Shown here piece by piece: positions 59,155 through 64,000 of a stretch of DNA of 64,000 bases. The position numbers and the translations under genes were made by a program. The stretch is taken from the NCBI GenBank assembly GCA_036405235.1, contig DASWYA010000001.1, forward strand, positions 186,001 through 250,000. The letters run 5' to 3'. The first letter of the stretch is position 1, and each line of letters opens with the position of its first letter. Under the pieces are notes generated by a model. That model was not told where the DNA came from. It made no database searches and worked only from the letters and a program-made list of their open reading frames with translations. The stretch is from JASLCR01 sp036405235 (GTDB lineage: Bacteria > Patescibacteriota > Saccharimonadia > Saccharimonadales > Saccharimonadaceae).

Positions 59155-59283
59155 AAGACTAATCCTTTCTGTGGTGCAAACGATAGTTCTAGCTATCTCC
59201 CAACATTGATATTGTCCTTCTATTATACCAAAAAACACCTCGGCTGTCGATGGCTGAGGTGTTTTCTTGGTTGGGCTCAGCCG

Positions 59284-59520
59284 CTACGCGACTGAAAGCA
59301 ATGTCCAGCTAGCTCCATTTTGGCGCAAGCAGAACGAGCGTAGTCCGTCAGTCAATGTGATCGTCCCTGTGCGAGACTTATCTTTGACATCCACACGAAT
59401 ACCATTGCCCTTAAAGTGATACTCGTGCCCTTCCCATTCCATCCGACTTGGAATCGCACACATGTGGCGACCAAATCGCATAGCGGTGACAAGAACCGGA
59501 CTGTTAATAGATGTTTTCAT
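59284..59520 (-). CDS. small hypothetical protein (78 aa)
   Basis: A 78-aa protein (MKTSINSPVLVTAMRFGRHM ...) that is beta-rich, with WEGHEYHFKGNGIRVDVKDKSRTGTITLTDGLRSFCLRQNGASWTLLSVA, two Cys and no membrane span. The Shine-Dalgarno AGGAGAG lies 7 nt before the ATG, so it is probably translated. Unknown family. Intergenic DNA of 291 bp follows upstream (59521-59811), in which I see only the divergent otsAB promoter. Confidence 0.65.
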   Translation of the reverse strand: MKTSINSPVLVTAMRFGRHMCAIPSRMEWEGHEYHFKGNGIRVDVKDKSRTGTITLTDGLRSFCLRQNGASWTLLSVA

Positions 59521-59798
59521 AGCATACTCTCCTATGTGGTGGGTTTGTTTTATAGAACCGAGTGATTGAGTATGAACTACAAGACCGCTATGTTGGCTTC
59601 ACTCGAGGCGCCGAGTAGCGTATGTCTGAAGTAGTGAGTTGCTTGTGATAGGGACGCTTTGCTTTAGAAGCTAGTGTGTATATCGTAGATGGTTTGAAAG
59701 TAGAAACCACTTATCGCTTGAAGCGGAGTACTTTCACAACCTGTCTCTATTGTACCGCGGCTATTCGTTGGAGTGTCAAGCTCAAAAATATCGAGTGC

Positions 59799-59804
59799 TA
59801 TAAT
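59799..59804 (+). promoter_or_regulatory. extended -10 box of otsAB
   Basis: TGC-TATAAT ending 7 nt before the ATG at 59812; it argues against the longer frame starting at 59773. Confidence 0.65.
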
Positions 59805-59811
59805 AGTAGTA

Positions 59812-62007
59812 ATGAGTAAACACCAACTGGTGATTGTATCTAATCGCTTGCCCGTCAGTGTGCGGCGCGAAGCTGGTAAGCTTGTATTTGAGCCAAGTTC
59901 GGGTGGATTGGCAACGGCCATGACCTCTATAGGAGATAGTAAGAATCGTGTGTGGGTTGGATGGCCAGGGATTGCTTCTGATGATCTGACTAGCGAAGAA
60001 AAAGATCAGATAGTAGAAGAACTTAAAGTGCATGGTTGCGCTCCGGTATTTTTGACAAAGAGCCAGGTTGAACAATACTACGATGGCTATGCAAACGATG
60101 TATTGTGGCCGTTGTTTCATTACTTTCAAGATACATCAAGCTACAAGGACGAGTATTGGCGTGTCTACCAAGAGGTGCAGCTTGAATTTGCCAGGGTTAC
60201 AAGCGAGCATGCCGAGCAGGAGAGTACAATTTGGGTGCACGATTATCATCTCATGCTGCTTCCTCACCTGCTCCGTCAAAGCTACCCAAATGCCTCTATT
60301 GGCTTTTTCCTGCATATTCCGTTTCCGTCGTTTGAGATTTTCAGGTCGTTACCGCAGCGAAAGACGCTACTTGCTGGACTGCTTGGTGCCGACTTGATAG
60401 GTTTCCATATCTATGACTATGCCAGGCATTTTGCCTCGAGTTGTGAGCGTCTATTGGGGCTAGAGCCTCACGATGAGATGATGGAGTATCAGGGGCGCAT
60501 GATCAAATTTGATACATTCCCTATTGGTATCGACTACAAGAAATTTTATGAGGCTACTTCACATCCGGCAGCACGTCAGGCGGAGCGAACAATGCGTCAC
60601 TCTAATAAAGGTAAAAAGATACTAATATCCGTAGATAGACTCGACTACTCCAAGGGTATTCCGCAGCGGCTTGAAGGTTTTCAACGCTTCCTCGAGGATT
60701 ATCCTGAGTATCATGGCAAGGTGTGTCTGCAAATGGTTGCAGTTCCTTCGCGTACTGAGGTGGAGACATATCAGGCGCTGCGCGATGACGTAGAAAAGAC
60801 AGTCAGTCGCATAAACGGTATGTATGGCACGGCTGAATGGACGCCAATTTCCTACCGGTTTAAGAACTTACCTTTTGATGAAATCGTGGGTCTCTATATG
60901 GCGGGCGATGTTGCATTAGTGACTCCAGTGCGTGACGGCATGAACCTAGTAGCAAAGGAGTATGTGGCTACGAAACATGACGGACGAGGTGTTTTGATCT
61001 TGAGCGAGATGGCTGGGGCGATCGATGAGCTATCAGAGGCGATTGCCGTGAACCCAAATGATACTACCTCTATTTCAAAGGCAATTTTGCAAGCACTTAC
61101 GATGACGAAACGTGAGCAAAAAGATCGCCTTCAGATTATGCATAGGCGACTTAGTTCCTATACGGTAAAAGCGTGGACAAAAGACTTCATGAAAGAACTT
61201 GATGCGGCAGGACGATATTCTCGGCAGTATAGGCGACAGATGGATGACGGCGAAATCGCGGAGTTGCTTGAAGAGTATGACAAAGCCTCACGTAGACTGC
61301 TTATATTTGACTATGATGGCACCTTGCGAGACTACGTCTCGAGCCCGAGGGCATTCATGGCAATGCCATCCCTCAGATTGAGGCGTATGATTAAACGGCT
61401 CGTCGCAAACTCCCACAACCAGGTCGCTGTAGTGAGTGGGCGCTCTCGACAAGCACTATCTGCGTGGTTCTTTGATAAACGCATCACACTCGTTGCCGAA
61501 CATGGGGCATGGATTCGAAAGGACGGAAAATGGGAGCATAGGGCGAATGACTTCCATAAGGTTAAAAAAGAGCTGACGCCAATACTAAAACAATATACTG
61601 CTCGGACATCAGGTTCGGCGATCGAAGAAAAAGATAGTTCCACTGTCTGGCATTATCGTAATGTCGTGCCAGAGCTGGCGTACAATCGAGCAAAAGAACT
61701 CACTCGAGACATTTTGAGCATACTTAAGACTGATTCAATCGGCGTATTTACGGGGAATAAGATCCTTGAAGTGCGACCGAAAAGTATCGACAAAGGCAAG
61801 GCTGTTACGGAGCTTGTAGAGAAGCACAAACCAGACTTCATTTTATGTGCAGGAGACGATTATACAGATGAAGACATGTTTGGGACACTCAAAGAGAATG
61901 ATAATGCACATACGATCAAGGTTGGCTCTGGTGATACAAAGGCGAAGCATCAACTAGGAGGTGTCGCTAGGATGCTACATTTGCTTAGTGAGATTTCGGC
62001 ACGTTAG
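59812..62007 (+). CDS. fused trehalose-6-phosphate synthase/phosphatase
   Basis: A 731-aa bifunctional enzyme. The N-terminal GT20 domain (residues 1-470) has IVSNRLPVSVRREAGKLVFEPSSGGLATAM, WVHDYHLMLLPHLLRQ, GFFLHIPFPSFEIFRSLP, DRLDYSKGIPQRLEGF and DGMNLVAKEYVA (UDP-glucose and Glc6P sites). The C-terminal HAD phosphatase (about 505-731) has LLIFDYDGTLRDYV, VAVVSGRSRQAL and ILCAGDDYTDEDMF. It makes trehalose from UDP-glucose and Glc6P in one polypeptide, probably for osmotic or desiccation stress. It is alone on the plus strand; its 3' end overlaps a minus gene by 23 nt. Confidence 0.96.
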   Translation: MSKHQLVIVSNRLPVSVRREAGKLVFEPSSGGLATAMTSIGDSKNRVWVGWPGIASDDLTSEEKDQIVEELKVHGCAPVFLTKSQVEQYYDGYANDVLWPLFHYFQDTSSYKDEYWRVYQEVQLEFARVTSEHAEQESTIWVHDYHLMLLPHLLRQSYPNASIGFFLHIPFPSFEIFRSLPQRKTLLAGLLGADLIGFHIYDYARHFASSCERLLGLEPHDEMMEYQGRMIKFDTFPIGIDYKKFYEATSHPAARQAERTMRHSNKGKKILISVDRLDYSKGIPQRLEGFQRFLEDYPEYHGKVCLQMVAVPSRTEVETYQALRDDVEKTVSRINGMYGTAEWTPISYRFKNLPFDEIVGLYMAGDVALVTPVRDGMNLVAKEYVATKHDGRGVLILSEMAGAIDELSEAIAVNPNDTTSISKAILQALTMTKREQKDRLQIMHRRLSSYTVKAWTKDFMKELDAAGRYSRQYRRQMDDGEIAELLEEYDKASRRLLIFDYDGTLRDYVSSPRAFMAMPSLRLRRMIKRLVANSHNQVAVVSGRSRQALSAWFFDKRITLVAEHGAWIRKDGKWEHRANDFHKVKKELTPILKQYTARTSGSAIEEKDSSTVWHYRNVVPELAYNRAKELTRDILSILKTDSIGVFTGNKILEVRPKSIDKGKAVTELVEKHKPDFILCAGDDYTDEDMFGTLKENDNAHTIKVGSGDTKAKHQLGGVARMLHLLSEISAR

Positions 62008-62317
62008 ACACAGGTTTCTTCTTTATTAGCGTTAATACGTCACGAGCTAGCAAAGGTAGCCCAACGGCAAGCACTAGATAAATAAGCGGGTTACGGTGCC
62101 ACGCTCCAGTTGGGTTAAGGTGTAATAGTAGCCAATACGCTCGAGTAAGACCAATCGAGGGAGATGGTATATCGAGTCGCTGCCAGATGGAAAGCTCCGA
62201 CAACCAATCGTATGGTACTAAGAATACTCCAATAGTGATTATGGCGAAAAAGCACAATCGGCCGCCAGGAGTCTGGAGACCGATTGCGTGAAGTGTGCGT
62301 TGTAAAATCTTTCGCAC
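61985..62317 (-). CDS. DUF2752-like membrane protein
   Basis: A 110-aa protein (GTG start) with two to three spans (LCFFAIITIGVFLVPYDWL; PLIYLVLAVGLPLLARDVLTLI). The motif SIGLTRAYWLLLHLNPTGAWHRNPLIYLV matches the DUF2752 pattern (GLTR ... N-P-L). The start overlaps the TM2 gene stop by one base (TAGTG), so the two are coupled. DUF2752 genes often sit beside TM2-domain genes, as here. Function unknown. Confidence 0.82.
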   Translation of the reverse strand: MRKILQRTLHAIGLQTPGGRLCFFAIITIGVFLVPYDWLSELSIWQRLDIPSPSIGLTRAYWLLLHLNPTGAWHRNPLIYLVLAVGLPLLARDVLTLIKKKPVSNVPKSH

Positions 62318-62757
62318 TAGAGCGGCTGATTGCTGAAGCTGTTGAGCGCAAACAGACCAAGAGCATTCATGATGATGCTACTTACGATACCGAGTGCAAA
62401 GAGTACGCCAACGATTGTCCAAGCAAGCTTTTTATCTTTCTCGAAGCCTGCAAGGTGATTCCCTTGGGCGTCCTTTAGGTTGTTGGTAAGAACCAGGATT
62501 AAATCGATAAGATACCAGATGCCGCATCCACCAAATGTGATGAGCTTCAAGACACCAAGACCAATGTAACCTAGGTAAAATCGGTCGACGCCAAGTCCAC
62601 CGAGAAAGTAGCTGAGCATAGATGCGACGAGGTACGACTTTTCGCCTGTCTGAGGCTGCGGTGCTACTGGTGCTGGTTGAATTGGTGCTGGAGCCGGTGT
62701 GGGTGCAGACATTGGCTGCATGTCGGGCTGTTGGTTTTGTACTGGTTGGTTATCCAT
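62317..62757 (-). CDS. TM2-domain protein with Pro-rich N-terminus
   Basis: A 146-aa protein. Residues 1-40 are Gln/Pro/Ala-rich and disordered. A TM2 domain follows (SYLVASMLSYFLGGLGVDRFYLGYIGLGVLKLITFGGCGIWYLIDLILVLTNNLKDAQGN), two spans joined by the DRF motif, and then a third span (LAWTIVGVLFALGIVSSIIMNALG). TM2 proteins are small membrane proteins of unclear role. It is a paralogue of the next gene, 55 nt upstream. Confidence 0.93.
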   Translation of the reverse strand: MDNQPVQNQQPDMQPMSAPTPAPAPIQPAPVAPQPQTGEKSYLVASMLSYFLGGLGVDRFYLGYIGLGVLKLITFGGCGIWYLIDLILVLTNNLKDAQGNHLAGFEKDKKLAWTIVGVLFALGIVSSIIMNALGLFALNSFSNQPL

Positions 62758-62811
62758 GTGAAACTCCTTATGTTTACTGCCCGTTACTATAGCAAACTGG
62801 CTTATTTCTGC

Positions 62812-63222
62812 CTAGCCCTCGACTGAGGGATTGTAGTCTTCTAGTTGCTTTTGCTCATGTTGATACAGTTCATGGTAGAGGTCGGTCTGGCGGATAAATT
62901 GGTCAATCATGATACCCGTATAGACGGCTGCAATAATTAGACCAATGATTTGTATGGAGACATACACGGCAGCGATAGTACCGGCAGTCTGGCGATGTTG
63001 TTTAACGTCTTTGATCTTATGACCTTCGGCATCTTTCATTTGATCAGTTAGGATGAGTACGATGTCAATCACGTACCATACGCCAAAACCGCCAACTGTT
63101 AGAAGCTTAGCAATGCCTGTACCGACTTTTCCAAGGTAGAATCTATCGACGCCGAGTGAGCCAAGCAATAGGCTAAAAAGGAATGTTGGCATGAATTCTT
63201 TTTGTTGTGAGTGCTGTGTCAT
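62812..63222 (-). CDS. TM2-domain protein (paralogue)
   Basis: A 136-aa protein with the TM2 core FLFSLLLGSLGVDRFYLGKVGTGIAKLLTVGGFGVWYVIDIVLILTDQMKDAEGHKI, a third span (IAAVYVSIQIIGLIIAAVYTGIMI), and a charged tail with Tyr and Gln (HELYQHEQKQLEDYNPSVEG). It lacks the Pro-rich N-terminus of its neighbour. The two arose by tandem duplication and then diverged. It lies just after the rplK terminator. Confidence 0.92.
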   Translation of the reverse strand: MTQHSQQKEFMPTFLFSLLLGSLGVDRFYLGKVGTGIAKLLTVGGFGVWYVIDIVLILTDQMKDAEGHKIKDVKQHRQTAGTIAAVYVSIQIIGLIIAAVYTGIMIDQFIRQTDLYHELYQHEQKQLEDYNPSVEG

Positions 63223-63241
63223 GTCGGTAGTCTAGCATATA

Positions 63242-63276
63242 AAAATACCCCAAGCAATTACTACTCAGGGTATTTT
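63242..63276 (-). terminator. terminator of rplK
   Basis: AAAATACCC/GGGTATTTT (9 bp) with a 17-nt loop and then TTTTTAT on the minus strand, 15 nt after the rplK stop. Confidence 0.75.
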
Positions 63277-63290
63277 AAGAAAGGTGCTAT

Positions 63291-63716
63291 TTAGTCGACT
63301 ACTTCGACGCCCATTGAACGAGCGGTACCAGCAATAACCTTCACTGCTCCGTCGAGGTCAATAGCGTTGAGATGGTCGCGCTTCGTTTCAGCAATCTCTT
63401 CGAGCTGCTTGCGAGTGATCTTACCTACCTTTTCAGAGTGTGGCTTGCCGCTTCCCTTTTTGATACCGATCTTGTCGCGAATTGCGTCGTCAACTGGCTG
63501 TCCGAGAGACTTCCATGTGAATGTACGATCTTCAAAGACCTGGATGTGAACGATAACGTCCTTGCCCATGTCGCCCTTGGTTGCGTCGTTGAATGGATTG
63601 ATGAAATCCATCATATTGAGACCCCATTGACCGAGGGTGCTACCTACTGGAGGACCTGCTGTTGCACGACCAGCTGGAATGCGAAGTTTGAGATTTCCTA
63701 TAATTTTCTTTGCCAT
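63291..63716 (-). CDS. rplK: 50S ribosomal protein L11
   Basis: This 141-aa protein forms the GTPase-associated centre with 23S rRNA. GNLKLRIPAGRATAGPPVGSTLGQWGLNMMDFINPFNDATK is the N-terminal domain with the Pro-rich factor-binding face; KVGKITRKQLEEIAETKRDHLNAIDLDGAVKVIAGTARSMGVEV is the rRNA-binding domain. Length is normal. nusG, its usual upstream neighbour, is not seen in the 280 nt available; a coiled-coil protein gene lies there instead. Confidence 0.98.
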   Translation of the reverse strand: MAKKIIGNLKLRIPAGRATAGPPVGSTLGQWGLNMMDFINPFNDATKGDMGKDVIVHIQVFEDRTFTWKSLGQPVDDAIRDKIGIKKGSGKPHSEKVGKITRKQLEEIAETKRDHLNAIDLDGAVKVIAGTARSMGVEVVD

Positions 63717-63797
63717 GTGTTTCCTTGTAAGTTTACTGCTAAATTGTTGAAGCGATTTTGCAGTGCGTAACGTAGTTATTATATCAGGTTTATAGCT

Positions 63798-64000
63798 CTA
63801 TTCCAAGCCCTTGTCGCGTCCAAGCTGCTTGGCTTGAAGTACCATAGATAAGTCTGCTCGCAATGACTGCTGGTTAGCAAGTGCCGTATCTAGTTTTTCG
63901 CGCAGGTCTTGGACTTCAACTTGCTGTTCTTTTAGCTTTTCGTCGAGTTCTGTCTGTAAATCGGCAAGCCCCTGTTCACCGAGCCGTCCCAATAGAATTT
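63798..64000 (-). CDS. coiled-coil protein, 5' end outside window
   Basis: The frame is open from the window edge to a stop at 63798, giving 67 residues of a C-terminus. It is almost wholly coiled coil (LADLQTELDEKLKEQQVEVQDLREKLDTALANQQSLRADL...). A TTG at 63992 could start a 64-aa product, but the frame continues past the edge, so a longer protein is more likely. Not NusG. Function unknown. Confidence 0.6.
   Translation of the reverse strand, partial: ILLGRLGEQGLADLQTELDEKLKEQQVEVQDLREKLDTALANQQSLRADLSMVLQAKQLGRDKGLE

Noticed and set aside
59521..59811. Possible second structured RNA in the 291-bp gap
   Set aside because: Only short, imperfect hairpins were found and no terminator; the otsAB promoter is the sole clear signal.

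Overview
The window reads as chromosomal DNA of a small-genome bacterium of the Candidate Phyla Radiation, most likely a Saccharibacterium (TM7). This is inference from gene content: a complete F-type ATP synthase next to very little biosynthesis, shortened core proteins (ATP synthase delta, MetK, RecR and DnaX without zinc fingers), type IV pilin-like proteins, BspA-type surface repeats, TM2 proteins, and a small Cys-rich CPR-style protein beside a VirB4/TraG-type ATPase. TGA is used as a normal stop, which argues against the SR1/Gracilibacteria code. I saw no insertion sequence, prophage or CRISPR array.

Layout. 1-3.7 kb: two unknown proteins, an ABC-F ATPase, a small zinc-ribbon protein and a glutaredoxin. 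3.9-6.7 kb: a pilin-like protein carrying 14 RCC1 repeats. 6.8-13.7 kb: the ATP synthase operon (atpZ/I-B-E-F-H-A-orf-G-orf-D-C) with two unrecognised small ORFs around atpG. 13.6-14.8 kb: dus and a 54-codon ORF. 14.8-15.3 kb: a roughly 480-nt, highly structured RNA of no family I recognise, on the minus strand, with its own promoter and terminator. 15.3-22.3 kb: a UvrD-type helicase-nuclease, a Tim44-like membrane protein, a pilin and a TerC-like protein. 22.3-27.4 kb: folate cyclo-ligase, metK under a SAM-I riboswitch, MscS and a cell-wall-anchored LRR protein. 27.5-32.9 kb: regulators (TetR, HxlR, two-component pair), a pilin, tRNA-Gln and greA. 32.9-40.1 kb: lipid phosphatase and kinase, tgt with a queuosine-precursor transporter, an AI-2E permease, and the VirB4/TraG-type pair. 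40.1-45 kb: cysS, nrnA and pyrE-pyrF-pyrD. 45-52.8 kb: NUDIX, recR, ybaB, a GT39/ArnT-like glycosyltransferase, dnaB and dnaX. 53-64 kb: rplL, rplJ (L10 leader), rplA and rplK, in the usual order but interleaved with tmk-dcd, folA, thyA, otsAB and two TM2 genes.

How the genes work together. dcd, thyA, folA and tmk make dTTP. pyrD, pyrE and pyrF finish UMP synthesis. tgt with YhhQ suggests salvage of queuosine precursors, and Dus adds another tRNA modification. dnaX, recR, ybaB and dnaB form a replication/repair block. Surface genes (three pilin-like proteins, the LRR protein, TM2 proteins) fit a host-attached life style.

Expression signals. At many unlinked genes a -10 hexamer (TATAAT or TATACT, often with an upstream TG) ends only 6-12 nt before the start codon, so transcription should begin at or within a few bases of that codon. 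This suggests widespread leaderless or near-leaderless mRNAs. Downstream operon genes instead show Shine-Dalgarno sequences or 1-, 4- or 8-nt start/stop overlaps. I used this pattern to choose several start codons.
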